Part shown: piece by piece, positions 41,237 to 52,088 of the stretch
Position numbering within the stretch: the stretch's first letter is position 1
How the letters are laid out: each line of letters begins with the position of its first letter
Assembly: GCF_009604385.1 (NCBI RefSeq)
Contig: NZ_WEGJ01000004.1
Span: 248,001 to 312,000 of the forward strand
DNA from: Streptomyces smaragdinus
GTDB lineage: Bacteria > Actinomycetota > Actinomycetes > Streptomycetales > Streptomycetaceae
DNA: 64,000 bases
Reading direction: 5' to 3'
Notes under the pieces: model-generated
The model's database searches: none
Told to the model about the DNA's origin: nothing
What the model saw: the letters and a program-made list of their open reading frames with translations, nothing else
Position numbers and translations under genes: made by a program

Positions 41237-41935
41237 TCAGCTGTCCTGGCGGACGAACGACGGACCGTAGGTCTTGACCACGACCTTGAAGAGGGTGACC
41301 TGGGACGGGTCGCCGCCCAGCCCCTTGGCCTGGCAGTGGAATTCGGTCTCGTCCCCGTCCTTGACGGTCTGCGCCTCGGGCATCTCGTCGCAGGACAGCT
41401 CGTCGGCCGTCTTGCCGAAGGTGTTCCAGAACTCGTTCTGTACCCGCTTGGCTATCAGAAGCACGCCCTGCGGCTCCGCCCGGTAGGGCGTGATGAAGCT
41501 GCCCTCCTTGTAGTTCGCGCCGATGGTGACGGTGTACGGGATCTTCGCCGCGCCGTAGGTGACGGTGCACTTGCTGACGGCGTTGGCCTGCTGCGTGATC
41601 CCGTCCGGGCAGTCGGCGCTGGTCTCGGCCTCCACCAGGGCCTTGTGCAGGGCGTCCGTGCGCAGGGCGTACCTGATCTGGGTGGCGAAGTCGGCGCCGG
41701 AGGGGGGCTTCCCGGACGGGTCGGCCATGTCGGAGGTGCTCTTCGCCACTCCGTCCTGGGGACCGGTGACGGGTACGGCCAGTGCCTCGGCCGGCGCGGC
41801 CGCGGACTCCCCGGCCGCCGGGGTGGCCGGGGCGCTCGCGCTGTCGGTGGACTCGGTGTCGGCCTGCTCCGGGTTGCACCCCGTGGCCAGCGCGGCAACG
41901 GCGGCCACGCCCACAAGAATTCGTGCTGTTCGCAT
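41237..41935 (-). CDS. Lipoprotein with a DUF4333-like domain
   Basis: A 232-residue exported lipoprotein. The signal peptide RTARILVGVAAVAALATGC ends in a lipobox-like ALATGC whose Cys would be lipidated. A Ser/Ala/Pro-rich linker follows, then a domain with CPDGITQQANAVSKCTVTYG and VTIGANYKEGSF, the double-cysteine pattern of DUF4333-type proteins; a second Cys pair (SCDEMPEAQT and EFHCQAKGL) lies in the C-terminal half. The role is unknown. ATG 41935 puts the signal at the N-terminus; the longer reading to 42037 is rejected. It is convergent with the peroxidase gene. Confidence 0.8.
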   Translation of the reverse strand: MRTARILVGVAAVAALATGCNPEQADTESTDSASAPATPAAGESAAAPAEALAVPVTGPQDGVAKSTSDMADPSGKPPSGADFATQIRYALRTDALHKALVEAETSADCPDGITQQANAVSKCTVTYGAAKIPYTVTIGANYKEGSFITPYRAEPQGVLLIAKRVQNEFWNTFGKTADELSCDEMPEAQTVKDGDETEFHCQAKGLGGDPSQVTLFKVVVKTYGPSFVRQDS

Positions 41936-42058
41936 GCCCGTGAGGCTATGGGGAAACAGGCGGCACATCATCCGATCTTGGCCTGATCCGGTCAATCGTC
42001 GCCCAACGGTCGACGGTTCGTTACGCCCCCTGAACAACTGACGTCACATCAGCCCCAG

Positions 42059-42100
42059 CAGCACCGATGCGGGCGATTCCCGCGCCGATTACCGGTGCTG
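42059..42100. terminator. Terminator after guaB1
   Basis: CAGCACCG (42059-42066) pairs with CGGTGCTG (42093-42100), with a second stem GCGGG/CCCGC inside, downstream (minus strand) of guaB1. Confidence 0.65.
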
Positions 42101-42134
42101 CCGGGGGATTGCTTCACGCCACGCTCGGCGCGGT

Positions 42135-43589
<1,455 letters not shown>

Positions 43590-43777
43590 TCAGCTCGGGA
43601 CGGCCCCCGGGCGGTCCGGCCCGGGGGGAAAAGCACGTACTTCATTGTCCCACGGGTACGGAACATCGCAGGCCGGACGAATCCTCCAGGGTCCGGACGG
43701 GACGTTCGTGTGATCGACTGAGAGCGGATACCGGCCGGTACTCCGAAGACGCGGGCGGGAAGCGCGATCATGACGGG

Positions 43778-44467
43778 ATGCAGACCGACTACGTGAGCAT
43801 CGCCGGGCTGACCCGGGCCCCGTCCGCCGTCGTCGTCATCGACGTCATGCGCGCCTTCACCACCACCGCCTGGGCCTTCGCCCGGGGCGCGAGACGGGTG
43901 GTGCTGGCCGAGGACCTGGACCAGGCCCGTACGCTCAAGGGCCGCAACCCGGACTGGATCACGCTCACCGACGGCGAGCCGGTCCCCGGTATCGACACCG
44001 TGAACTCGCCGGGAGAGCTGCGCACCCTCGATCTGGCGGAGCGGACGCTGGTCCAGAAGACCCGCAACGGCACCACCGGCGCCCAGGCGGCGCGGCACGC
44101 CCCGCTGCTGCTGTGCGCCGGGTTCACCGTCGCCGCCGCGACCGCGCGCCTGCTGCTCGCCCGCCGGACCGGCGCCGTCACCTTCGTGGTCACCGGCGGC
44201 GACGGGCGGGCGGAGGAGGACCTGGCGTGCGCCGAGTACATCGCCGCGCTCCTCGCGGATCCGGCCGCCGACCCCGCCCCGTACCTGCGGCGGGCGGGCG
44301 CCTCCAAGGACGCGGCGCGGCTCGCGGAGGGCGCCCGCAGCGGGCTCCCGGGGATTCACGCGGACGACCTCGAGCTGTGCCTGGAGGCCGACCGGTTCCC
44401 CTTCGCCATGGCCGCCGCGCCGGAGGACGGGCTGATGACGCTGCGGCCCCTGGCCCTCACTCCGTGA
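43778..44467 (+). CDS. ComB-family protein (2-phosphosulfolactate phosphatase-like)
   Basis: A 229-residue protein whose [31 protein letters not shown] and [16 protein letters not shown] segments match 2-phosphosulfolactate phosphatase (ComB), the second enzyme of the archaeal coenzyme M route. Streptomyces do not make coenzyme M, so the actual substrate is probably another phosphorylated acid. The mid-protein [20 protein letters not shown] completes the Mg-binding set. ATG 43778 is a good start. Its last 11 bp overlap the end of a decayed gene on the other strand. Confidence 0.85.
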   Translation: MQTDYVSIAGLTRAPSAVVVIDVMRAFTTTAWAFARGARRVVLAEDLDQARTLKGRNPDWITLTDGEPVPGIDTVNSPGELRTLDLAERTLVQKTRNGTTGAQAARHAPLLLCAGFTVAAATARLLLARRTGAVTFVVTGGDGRAEEDLACAEYIAALLADPAADPAPYLRRAGASKDAARLAEGARSGLPGIHADDLELCLEADRFPFAMAAAPEDGLMTLRPLALTP

Positions 44468-44641
44468 GCCAGTCCCGCGTGCTCCGGTGCCGCAGCAGCC
44501 CCAGGCGTCGAACAGCTCGCCGGTGAGGGGCACGAGGGCCGGCCCCTGGCCCAGCCGCACGGCGCGGGCGTACGGGACGTCCCGTACGGCCGCGGCGAGC
44601 AGCTCGTGTCCGGCGATGACGGCGTTCAGTACGTACGCCAT
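44457..44641 (-). pseudogene. Remnant of a small gene with an internal deletion and frameshift
   Basis: ATG 44641 is preceded by GGAGGGAAGAGC, a textbook ribosome site, and opens a coding-like start MAYVLNAVIAGHELLAAAVR DVPYARAVRLGQG... ELFDA. After about 46 residues the frame runs on antisense through comB without a sensible end. In another frame the same DNA reads [15 protein letters not shown] then stop at 44457, which looks like an original C-terminus. The simplest reading is that most of the middle was deleted with loss of frame. It follows another broken gene by overlap. I do not recognise the intact family with certainty. Confidence 0.55.
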
Positions 44642-44970
44642 GCTCTTCCCTCCCTCCGGCGTCCGCGCGTCTCCCGTTCCGCCTGCGCGTGCCACCACCG
44701 CGGCGGGAACGGGCCCCGGACCCGGGACGTGGGCTGGTCGGGATGGAGGCCGAGGGGGCGCAGGGCGGCGGCGGGGACGCGGACGGTGATCCAGCCGTGC
44801 CGGCGGCCGTCGTCACCGGGTCCGCAGGCGAGGTCGACCCGTACGCCGGCGTCGTCGAGCACCGGCCAGTCGATGCCCCGGTCGCGCAGTCAACCGCGCA
44901 GGGCGGCGAGCGGCGGCGGGCAGCCGCGGACGTTCTCGTACGTGGCGACGGTGACCCATTCCCCGGACAT
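44626..44970 (-). pseudogene. Small gene interrupted by an in-frame TGA
   Basis: ATG 44970 with GGAGGA 9-10 bp upstream starts MSGEWVTVATYENVRGCPPP LAALRG and then meets TGA at 44892-44890. The same frame continues LRDRGIDWPVLDDAGVRVDL and HGWITVRVPAAALRPLGLHP to a stop at 44626, about 114 codons in all, with consistent coding character on both sides. A single nonsense change (for example CGA to TGA) would explain it. A sequencing error is possible. Its end overlaps the ribosome site and start of the next, also broken, gene, so the two formed an operon. Function unknown. Confidence 0.6.
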
Positions 44971-45027
44971 GGGGCCATCCTCCGCCGTCCGGCGGGGCCG
45001 TGTCGAGCGGGTTGCGGCCACCTGCCG

Positions 45028-46050
45028 TCAGACGTCGTCCGGGTCCGCCCGCTCCAGGGCCGGGCGGACCGGGGGGCGGGACTCGTGCAGCAGGTAGTCC
45101 GCGGCGGCCGTGTCCGTGACGAGGCTGGTGACCAGGCCCGAGCGCAGCACCGCGCCGATCGCCGCCGCCTTGCGCAGTCCGCCGGCGATGGCGACGACCT
45201 CCGGGATGCGGCGCAGCCGGTCCGCCTCGACGGTGATGCACCGCTCCCCCAGATCGCGGCCGATGCGGCGGCCCGCGTCGTCGAAGAGGTGCGCGGACAT
45301 CTCGGCGGCGGCGCCCAGGGAGGCGTAGTGCTCGCGCTCACCGGCGGTCAGCATGTCGTGCACCGTGGAGATACCGGCCTCCCAGGAGCCGATGGACACG
45401 GCGGCGACGGTGACCTTGTCGAAGTACTCGAACGCCCGGGCCACCCCGGTCTGGCTGCGCAGCGCGTTCGCCGTGGCGACGTCCGGCAGCAGCATCGGGG
45501 CGTAGATCGGGTGGGCCTCGCCGCCCGCGACCTCCGCGGCCCGGCGGACGGCCTCGACGGAGCCGCGCTCGGCGGTGCCCGCGTCGTACACGCCGGTGAG
45601 CTGGACGACCGTGCAGGGCGGGAGATGGCGCAGGGCGGCGGCCATGTTGATGGTGGACCGGCCCCAGGCCAGGCCCAGCACGTCGCCCTCGTCGACCAGC
45701 TCGCCGAGCAGGTCGGCGGCCACCTCGCCGAGGTTCTCCGGGTCGGGGTGCTCCTCCACGGCCGGGGAGTCGGGCGGGGACTCGACGACGACCGCGTGCC
45801 GCAGGCCGTACCGGGCCCGCAGGGCGTCGGAGCGCTCCGCGTCCAGCTCGGCGGGCACCCGGATCTCGATCCGGACGAGGTCGCGTTCGAGCGCCGTCTC
45901 CAGCACCCGCGCCACCTTGAAGCGGCTGACGCCGAACTCCTCGGCGATCTGGATCTTCGATTTGCCCTCGAGGTAGAAGCGGCGCGCCATCGCCGCCGCC
46001 TGCACCAGCTCCGCCGGCCCCATCCGCATAGCTGTCCGGCCCGTAGACAC
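45028..46050 (-). CDS. SorC/DeoR-type sugar-binding transcriptional regulator
   Basis: A 340-residue regulator with an N-terminal helix-turn-helix (LEGKSKIQIAEEFGVSRFKV followed by ARVLETALERDL) and a C-terminal sugar-phosphate-binding domain related to ribose-5-phosphate isomerase (GLAWGRSTINMAAALRHLPP, VSIGSWEAGISTVHDML, VVAIAGGLRKAAAIGAVLRS). Such proteins sense a phosphorylated sugar. GTG 46050 follows AAGGAG at 6-7 bp. It lies 153 bp downstream of rpe on the same strand, so a pentose-phosphate ligand is a reasonable guess, but no sugar operon is attached. Confidence 0.92.
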   Translation of the reverse strand: MSTGRTAMRMGPAELVQAAAMARRFYLEGKSKIQIAEEFGVSRFKVARVLETALERDLVRIEIRVPAELDAERSDALRARYGLRHAVVVESPPDSPAVEEHPDPENLGEVAADLLGELVDEGDVLGLAWGRSTINMAAALRHLPPCTVVQLTGVYDAGTAERGSVEAVRRAAEVAGGEAHPIYAPMLLPDVATANALRSQTGVARAFEYFDKVTVAAVSIGSWEAGISTVHDMLTAGEREHYASLGAAAEMSAHLFDDAGRRIGRDLGERCITVEADRLRRIPEVVAIAGGLRKAAAIGAVLRSGLVTSLVTDTAAADYLLHESRPPVRPALERADPDDV

Positions 46051-46203
46051 CGCGGTCTCCTTACCTATGCCGAGCGCCTCGCGTCGAGGCGCGGCGCATG
46101 CTGTTCATCCTGTCAGAACCCGGCCCGGTCGTTCAGCCCCCGGCCGCGGACCCCGTGTGAAGAGCGGGCGAACTGTCCGCGAAGGTCCGCCCGTCGGCGC
46201 CCC

Positions 46204-46896
46204 TCAGTGCCCGTGGCACGTCAGGGATCCGGCGGCCGACCGGGTGGCGGCCGCCGCCTTCTCCCGCAGGCCGCGCACGGCGGCTGCCGGGTCCGCGGCG
46301 CCGTAGACCGCGGAGCCCGCCACGAAGACGTCGGCCCCGGCCTCGGCGCACCGTTCGATCGTGGCGTCCGAGACGCCGCCGTCCACCTGGAGCCACAGCT
46401 CCAGTCCGTGCTTGTCGATCAGCTCCCGGGTGCGGCGGATCTTGGGCAGCATGACGTCCAGGAACGCCTGTCCGCCGAACCCGGGCTCCACGGTCATCAC
46501 CAGGAGCATGTCGAGCTCGGGCAGCAGGTCCTCGTACGGCTCGATCGGGGTGGCCGGCCTCAGCGCCATCGAGGCGCGGGCGCCCTTGGCCCGGATCTCG
46601 CGGGCCAGCCGGACGGGGGCGGCGGCGGCCTCCACGTGGAAGGTCACCGAACCGGCGCCGGCCTCGACGTAGGCGGGGGCCCAGCGGTCGGGGTCCTCGA
46701 TCATCAGATGGCAGTCGAGGGGGGTGTCCGTGGCCCTGCCCAGCGCCTCGACCACCGGGACTCCGAGGGTGAGGTTCGGTACGAAGTGGTTGTCCATGAC
46801 GTCGACGTGGAGCCAGTCGGCGCCCTCGACCGCCTTCGCCTCCTCGGCGAGGCGGGCGAAGTCCGCGGACAGGATGCTGGGGTTGATCTGCGGCAT
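46204..46896 (-). CDS. rpe: Ribulose-phosphate 3-epimerase
   Basis: A 230-residue TIM-barrel enzyme interconverting ribulose-5-phosphate and xylulose-5-phosphate in the pentose phosphate pathway. Signatures: [40 protein letters not shown] (metal His/Asp), [34 protein letters not shown] and [20 protein letters not shown] with [10 protein letters not shown]. All catalytic Asp/His residues are present. ATG 46896 has AAGG about 10 bp upstream. The 271-bp gap before the divergent MMPL gene holds the promoters for both. Confidence 0.97.
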   Translation of the reverse strand: MPQINPSILSADFARLAEEAKAVEGADWLHVDVMDNHFVPNLTLGVPVVEALGRATDTPLDCHLMIEDPDRWAPAYVEAGAGSVTFHVEAAAAPVRLAREIRAKGARASMALRPATPIEPYEDLLPELDMLLVMTVEPGFGGQAFLDVMLPKIRRTRELIDKHGLELWLQVDGGVSDATIERCAEAGADVFVAGSAVYGAADPAAAVRGLREKAAAATRSAAGSLTCHGH

Positions 46897-47105
46897 GGCG
46901 GGGAGACCTTGATCGCTCAGGCGGGACGGCTGGGTCCGAGCCTACAGCTCAGATGAGCGCGATGCGGCGCGGGTGCCCAGCGATGTCCACTATGCGGACA
47001 CACGTTCGGTACACCTCTGCGGCGCGCGCCGCCCCCACCCGTTGACCTGCGAGTTTTTCCACCATTTTACGTGCATACGCCAACCGGTGAGTTACTCGCT
47101 GCGGA

Positions 47106-47144
47106 TTGTCAGTGCCGCGTGCCATGCTGACGGGCGTTGTCAGT
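47106..47144. promoter_or_regulatory. GTCAG/CTGAC repeat cluster before the MMPL gene
   Basis: TTGTCAGT occurs at 47106-47113 and 47137-47144; CTGAC at 47127-47131 mirrors both, giving GTCAG-N-CTGAC and CTGAC-N7-GTCAG inverted pairs. It lies 24-62 bp before the MMPL start, where an operator for a TetR- or MarR-type regulator would be expected. Confidence 0.4.
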
Positions 47145-47167
47145 CCACGACAGGCCGAGGGGGCGCC

Positions 47168-49384
47168 ATGTCGGACGTACAGGACACATCAGGGGATCAG
47201 GACAGCACGGGGAAGAGGAGCGGCGCGGAGGCCGGGCGCGGCGTCGCGTGGCTCGTCTGCGGCCGCCGGACCAAGTGGGTCGTGGTGGTGCTGTGGCTCG
47301 GGATTCTCCTGGGCCTCGGCGGATTCGCGCAGAAGCTCACCGACGCCCAGGACAATCAGACCGTCAACTGGCTGCCCAAGTCCGCCGAGTCGACGCAGGT
47401 GCTGCGCGAGTCGGAGGACTTCCGCCCCGAGCAGATGCCGACGGTGATCGTCTACGCCCGGGAGTCCGGGCTCACCGACGGGGACCGGGCCCGGATCGAC
47501 GAGGACCTGGCGCAGATCCGGGCGCTGAAGGGGCACGGGCTGCGCGCCGCCGAGACCCCGGACCCGCAGTTCGAGAAGGGCGACGCCCCGCGCGCCGCCC
47601 AGATATTCGTGCCGCTGACGGTGGGGACGGACGCCTGGCAGCGCATCGTCCCCGCGGTCGACGACATCCGCGGGGCCGTCGGAAGGAGCGCGGACGGTCT
47701 GAGCGTCCACATCACCGGACCCGGCGGTTCCAGCGCCGACTTCGCCGAGGGCTTCGAGGGCATCGACTCGACGCTGCTGATCGCCGCGATGTCGGTCGTG
47801 GTCGTCATGCTGCTGCTGACGTACCGCAGTCCGACGCTGCTCTTCGTCCCGGTGATATCCGTGGTCGCGGCGCTGCTCACGGCGCAGGCGCTGGTCTATC
47901 TGCTGGCCGAGCACGCGGGCCTGACGGTGAACGGCCAGAGCGCCGGCATCCTCACGGTGCTGGTGTTCGGCGCGGGGACGGACTACGCGCTGCTGCTCGT
48001 CGCCCGGTACCGGGAGGAGCTGCGCCGGCACGCGGACCGGCACGAGGCGATGGCGCTCGCGCTGCACCGCGCCGGTCCCGCCGTGCTGGCCAGCGGGGCG
48101 ACGGTGATCATCGCGATGCTGGTGCTGATGTTCGCGGAGCTCAACTCCACCGCGGGTCTCGGCCCGGTGCTGGCGATCGGTGTGGCGGTGGCCCTGCTGG
48201 CGCTGCTCACGCTGTTCCCGGCGCTGCTGGTGATCATGGGCCGGTGGATCTTCTGGCCGGTGCGGCCCGCCTTCGGCTCCGCCGAGCCGACGGAGAGCGG
48301 CGTGTGGGCGCGCACGGGGCTGCGGATCGCCCGCCGGCCGCGCCGGGTGTGGGCCGTCGGCATGCTGGTCCTCGCGGGGCTGTCGGTGGGGCTGATGCAG
48401 CTCAAGGCGTCCGGCCTGAGTTACGAGGACTCCTTCACCGGGCGGCCGGACTCGATCGTCGGCAGCGAGGTGCAGGCGCGGTACTTCCCGGCCGGCGGCG
48501 GCGATCCGCTGGTCATCCTGGCGAACGCCGACCAGGCCGACCGGGTCGGGGAGACCGTGGCCGCCGTGGACGGCGTGGCGGACATACCGATCGCCACGCC
48601 GCGGGGAGTGGCCGCGGAGCGTTCGGGCCGGGTCTATCTGGAGGCCGTCCTGGACGACAACCCGAGCAGCGGCGCGGCCAAGGACACCGTCCGGATGGTG
48701 CGCGACGCCCTCGGGGCCCGGGCACCGGACGCGGAGGCGATCGTCGGCGGCACGACGGCCGCGGTCGTCGACATGGACGCGGCCGTCGAGCGGGACGACA
48801 AGCTGATCATCCCGCTCGTGCTGCTGGCCGTGTTCGTCGTCCTGGTGCTCCTGCTGCGGGCGCTGCTGGCGCCGGTACTGCTGATGGCGACGGTGGTGCT
48901 GTCGTTCGCGGCGGCGCTGGGCATCAGCGCGCTGTTCTTCCGGCACGTCTTCGACTTCGCCGGCGAGGACACCTCGTTCCCGCTGCTGGTGTTCGTGTTC
49001 CTGGTGGCGCTGGGCATCGACTACAACATCTTCCTGGCCACCCGGATCAAGGAGGAGGCGCAGCGGCGCGGCACCCGGCAGGGCGCGGTCACGGCGCTGG
49101 CGGCCACCGGCGGGGTGATCACGTCGGCGGGTCTGGTCCTGGCCGGCACGTTCGCGGTGTTCGGGACGCTGCCGATGGTGTCGTTCGCCGAGATCGGGTT
49201 CGCGGTCGCCGTGGGCGTGCTGATCGACACGTTCATCGTGCGGTCGATGCTGGTGACGGCGCTGTTCCTGGACATCGGGCGCCGCGTCTGGTGGCCCAAC
49301 GCCCTGATGCGGCACCGGGACGAGCCGGTGACGACGCCGGCCGAGGTGCCGTCCCGGCAGGCGGAGGGAGCCGAGACGCACTGA
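47168..49384 (+). CDS. MMPL family RND transporter
   Basis: A 738-residue membrane protein with two copies of the RND/MMPL unit: a lone helix (WVVVVLWLGILLGLGGFAQK), a periplasmic domain and five helices, repeated. Key regions are LVFGAGTDYALLLVARYREE in the first half and LVALGIDYNIFLATRIKEEA in the second, each with the charged Asp-Tyr pair used for proton coupling. MMPL proteins export lipids or drugs; here no lipid-synthesis genes adjoin, so the substrate is unknown. ATG 47168 follows GAGGGGG by 4 bp. It interrupts the otherwise co-directional rpe-rsmB-fmt block and is closed by a hairpin shared with rsmB. Confidence 0.92.
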   Translation: MSDVQDTSGDQDSTGKRSGAEAGRGVAWLVCGRRTKWVVVVLWLGILLGLGGFAQKLTDAQDNQTVNWLPKSAESTQVLRESEDFRPEQMPTVIVYARESGLTDGDRARIDEDLAQIRALKGHGLRAAETPDPQFEKGDAPRAAQIFVPLTVGTDAWQRIVPAVDDIRGAVGRSADGLSVHITGPGGSSADFAEGFEGIDSTLLIAAMSVVVVMLLLTYRSPTLLFVPVISVVAALLTAQALVYLLAEHAGLTVNGQSAGILTVLVFGAGTDYALLLVARYREELRRHADRHEAMALALHRAGPAVLASGATVIIAMLVLMFAELNSTAGLGPVLAIGVAVALLALLTLFPALLVIMGRWIFWPVRPAFGSAEPTESGVWARTGLRIARRPRRVWAVGMLVLAGLSVGLMQLKASGLSYEDSFTGRPDSIVGSEVQARYFPAGGGDPLVILANADQADRVGETVAAVDGVADIPIATPRGVAAERSGRVYLEAVLDDNPSSGAAKDTVRMVRDALGARAPDAEAIVGGTTAAVVDMDAAVERDDKLIIPLVLLAVFVVLVLLLRALLAPVLLMATVVLSFAAALGISALFFRHVFDFAGEDTSFPLLVFVFLVALGIDYNIFLATRIKEEAQRRGTRQGAVTALAATGGVITSAGLVLAGTFAVFGTLPMVSFAEIGFAVAVGVLIDTFIVRSMLVTALFLDIGRRVWWPNALMRHRDEPVTTPAEVPSRQAEGAETH

Positions 49385-49389
49385 GCTCG

Positions 49390-49420
49390 CCGGGGGGTTG
49401 TGCGGCGCACAGCCCCCCGG
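49390..49420. terminator. Bidirectional terminator between MMPL gene and rsmB
   Basis: CCGGGGGGTTGTG (49390-49402) pairs with CACAGCCCCCCGG (49408-49420) with one G-T pair and a 5-nt loop. It starts 5 bp after the MMPL stop and ends 9 bp before the rsmB stop. Confidence 0.8.
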
Positions 49421-49429
49421 GGTCCGGGC

Positions 49430-50833
49430 TCAGGCCGAGCGGCGGATCAGCGCCAGGTACATCGCGTCGGTGCCGTGGACGTGGGGCCACAGCTGTACGT
49501 CCGGCCCCTCCCCCAGCCCGGGCACCCCGGGCATCAGCTCCCGCGCGTCCAGCAGCTCGCCCCGGACGTCCCTGAGCACGTCGTCCACCACGGCCCGGGT
49601 CTCCGCCGGATGCGGCGAGCACGTCGCGTATCCCACGACACCGCCCACCCGCACGGCGTCCAGGGCGGACCGCAGCAGCGCCCGCTGCAGCGGCGCGAAG
49701 CCCTCGAGGTCCTCGGGCCGCCGCCGCCAGCGCGCCTCGGGCCGGCGCCGCAGCGCGCCCAGCCCGGTGCACGGCACATCGACGAGCACCCGGTCGAACG
49801 CCCCCGGCCGCCACGCCGGACGCGTGCCGTCCGCGGTGATCACCTGGTACGGCCCGGGGTTGCCGTCCAGCGACCGCGCCACCAGCCGCGCCCGGTGCGG
49901 CTGCTTCTCCGACGCCACCAGCGCCGCGCCCCGCCCGGCGGCCAGCGCCCCGAGCAGCGCCGCCTTCCCGCCCGGCCCGGCGCACCCGTCCAGCCACAGC
50001 CGGTCGGAGCCCTCCACCGGCGCGTTGGCCAGCGCGACGGCGACCAGCTGGCTGCCCTCGTCCTGCACCCCGGCCCGCCCCTCGGCCACCGCCGGCACGG
50101 CCCCGGGCTCGCCGCCCTCGGTCATCCGCACTGCGTACGGCGACCAGCGCCCCGGCAGCGTGTCCGGCGACGACAGCTCCTCGGTCGTCGACCGCCCCGG
50201 CCGCGCCACCAGCGTCACCTCGGGCCGCTCGTTGTCGGCCTCCAGCAGATCCTCGATCCCCGCCCGGCCACCGCCCAGCGCGTCCCACAGCGCCGAGACG
50301 ATCCACCGCGGATGCGCGTGCACGACGGCCAGATGATCCTCGGGGTCCTCGTCGTACGGCGGCGCCACGACCTCCAGCCACGCCGGCAGATCACGCGCCG
50401 CGATCTTCCGCAGCACGGCGTTGACGAACTTCGCCCGCCCGTCGCCCAGCACCACCCGCGCCAGCTCCACCGTCGCCGAAACGGCGGCGTGCGTGGGGAT
50501 CCGCGTCCCCAGCAGCTGGTGCGCGCCCAGGCTCAGCACGTCCAGCACCGGCGGGTCGACCTCCCGCAGCGGCCGGTCGACGCACTCCGCGATGATCCGG
50601 TCGTACGTCCCCTGCCGGCGCAGCGTCCCGTACACCAGCTCGGTGGCCAGCGCCGCGTCCCGCGCGTCGAAGGACCCGCCCTCGCGCGCCTTGCGCAGCA
50701 GCGGCGGCAGGACGAGGTTCGCGTAGGCGTCCCGCTCGTCCACGGCGCGCAGCGCGTCGAAGGCGAGGATCCGTACGGGGTCCTTCTGCGGTCTGCGGTA
50801 GGGCTTGGCGGGACGACGGCGGGGTTCACTCAC
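49430..50833 (-). CDS. rsmB: 16S rRNA (cytosine-5)-methyltransferase RsmB
   Basis: A 467-residue SAM-dependent enzyme methylating C967 (E. coli number) of 16S rRNA. An N-terminal NusB-like RNA-binding domain (residues about 20-160; ILAFDALRAVDERDAYANLV, VLSLGAHQLLGTRIPTHAAV) precedes the methyltransferase domain with WLDGCAGPGGKAALLGALAA for SAM, DVPCTGLGALRRRPEARWRR and the catalytic GYATCSPHPAETRAVVDD. Both catalytic cysteines of the RCMT family are visible. GTG 50833 has GGAG about 11 bp upstream. It is 82 bp after fmt on the same strand, as in other Actinobacteria. Confidence 0.95.
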   Translation of the reverse strand: MSEPRRRPAKPYRRPQKDPVRILAFDALRAVDERDAYANLVLPPLLRKAREGGSFDARDAALATELVYGTLRRQGTYDRIIAECVDRPLREVDPPVLDVLSLGAHQLLGTRIPTHAAVSATVELARVVLGDGRAKFVNAVLRKIAARDLPAWLEVVAPPYDEDPEDHLAVVHAHPRWIVSALWDALGGGRAGIEDLLEADNERPEVTLVARPGRSTTEELSSPDTLPGRWSPYAVRMTEGGEPGAVPAVAEGRAGVQDEGSQLVAVALANAPVEGSDRLWLDGCAGPGGKAALLGALAAGRGAALVASEKQPHRARLVARSLDGNPGPYQVITADGTRPAWRPGAFDRVLVDVPCTGLGALRRRPEARWRRRPEDLEGFAPLQRALLRSALDAVRVGGVVGYATCSPHPAETRAVVDDVLRDVRGELLDARELMPGVPGLGEGPDVQLWPHVHGTDAMYLALIRRSA

Positions 50834-50915
50834 GGGAAAGGTGCTCCGGGGGTACGTGGAAGAGACTGCCTTCAGCGTACGTCGTGGCGCCGCGGCACAC
50901 GCCCCCGGCCGCTCC

Positions 50916-51848
50916 TCACGCCCCCAGGCGCTCGCCGGCGGCGATCCGGGCGCCGCGCGCCCAGTCGGCGGCGTTCATCGGCTTCTTGCCCTGCGCCTGC
51001 ACCCACAGAAGCTCCACGGCGTGCGACCCGGTGCCCGCGTGCACCGCGTTCTTGGACACCGCGAGGTCACCGGGCGCCAGGTCCCCGCGGTCGGGCGCCA
51101 TCCCCACCGACATGACCTTCAGCCGCTCGCCGCGGAACACCGTCCAGGCGCCGGGGGCCGGCGCGCAGCCCCGGACCACCCGGTCGATCCGCATCGCCGG
51201 GTCGGTCCAGTGCAGTTCGCCGTCCTCGACGCTGATCTTCGGGGCGAGGGAGACGCCGTCGGCCGGCTGCGGCCGCGGGTCCAGCGAGCCGTCCTCGATG
51301 CCGTCCATCGTCGCCAGCAGCAGCCCCGCGCCGGCGAACGCCAGCCGGGTGAACAGGTCCCCGCTGGTGTCCGTGGGCCGCACGGCCTCGGTGACGACCC
51401 CGAACACCGGGCCGGAGTCCAGCCCCTCGTCGATCCGGAAGGTCGTCGCGCCGGTCATCTCGTCGCCCGCGAGGATGGTGTGCTGCACCGGCGCCGCGCC
51501 GCGCCACGCGGGCAGCAGCGAGAAGTGCAGGTTCACCCATCCGTGGGCGGGAATGTCCAGCGCGGACTTGGGCAGCAGCGCGCCGTACGCCACCACGGGG
51601 CAGCAGTCGGGGGCGATCTCGGTCAGCCGCGCCCGGAAGTCCGCGTCCCGCGGGTGCGCGGGCTTCAGCACCTCGATCCCGGCCTCCTCGGCCCGCTGCG
51701 CCACCGGGCTCGCGACCAGCCGCCGGCCACGCCCCGCGGGAGCGTCCGGCCTGGTGACGACGGCCACGACCGCATGCCGCTCCGAGGCGATCAGGGCGTC
51801 CAGGGACGGAACGGCGACCTCGGGCGTACCGGCGAAGACGAGCCTCAT
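50916..51848 (-). CDS. fmt: Methionyl-tRNA formyltransferase
   Basis: A 310-residue enzyme formylating initiator Met-tRNA with 10-formyl-tetrahydrofolate. The opening [20 protein letters not shown], the formyl-transfer signature [20 protein letters not shown] with Asn-x-His, and the tRNA-binding C-terminal domain (residues about 205-310, [20 protein letters not shown]) are all in place. The catalytic Asp is in [14 protein letters not shown] 51848 is a clear start. It is transcribed before rsmB and probably with it; the 240-bp gap to the next gene upstream carries the promoter. Confidence 0.96.
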   Translation of the reverse strand: MRLVFAGTPEVAVPSLDALIASERHAVVAVVTRPDAPAGRGRRLVASPVAQRAEEAGIEVLKPAHPRDADFRARLTEIAPDCCPVVAYGALLPKSALDIPAHGWVNLHFSLLPAWRGAAPVQHTILAGDEMTGATTFRIDEGLDSGPVFGVVTEAVRPTDTSGDLFTRLAFAGAGLLLATMDGIEDGSLDPRPQPADGVSLAPKISVEDGELHWTDPAMRIDRVVRGCAPAPGAWTVFRGERLKVMSVGMAPDRGDLAPGDLAVSKNAVHAGTGSHAVELLWVQAQGKKPMNAADWARGARIAAGERLGA

Positions 51849-52088
51849 GACTGGCTGCTGACCTCTCGTGGGCAGTGTGTGAACGGGTTCAGTCTAGGGG
51901 GGTGAACGGGGGCGTACGCAGGAGGGAGCGCGCTGCGGACATCCGGCCGCACGCCCCCGTAGCGTGACCGTGTGAAGACTGTGGCGTTGCTCAGTGAGAT
52001 TGACGGAAAACGGGCCGCCCCTGTCGCCGGACGCTGACACCGGCGAGAGGGCGGGCCCGCAACTTGACGCCGTTCGAGAGGCTCTTTC

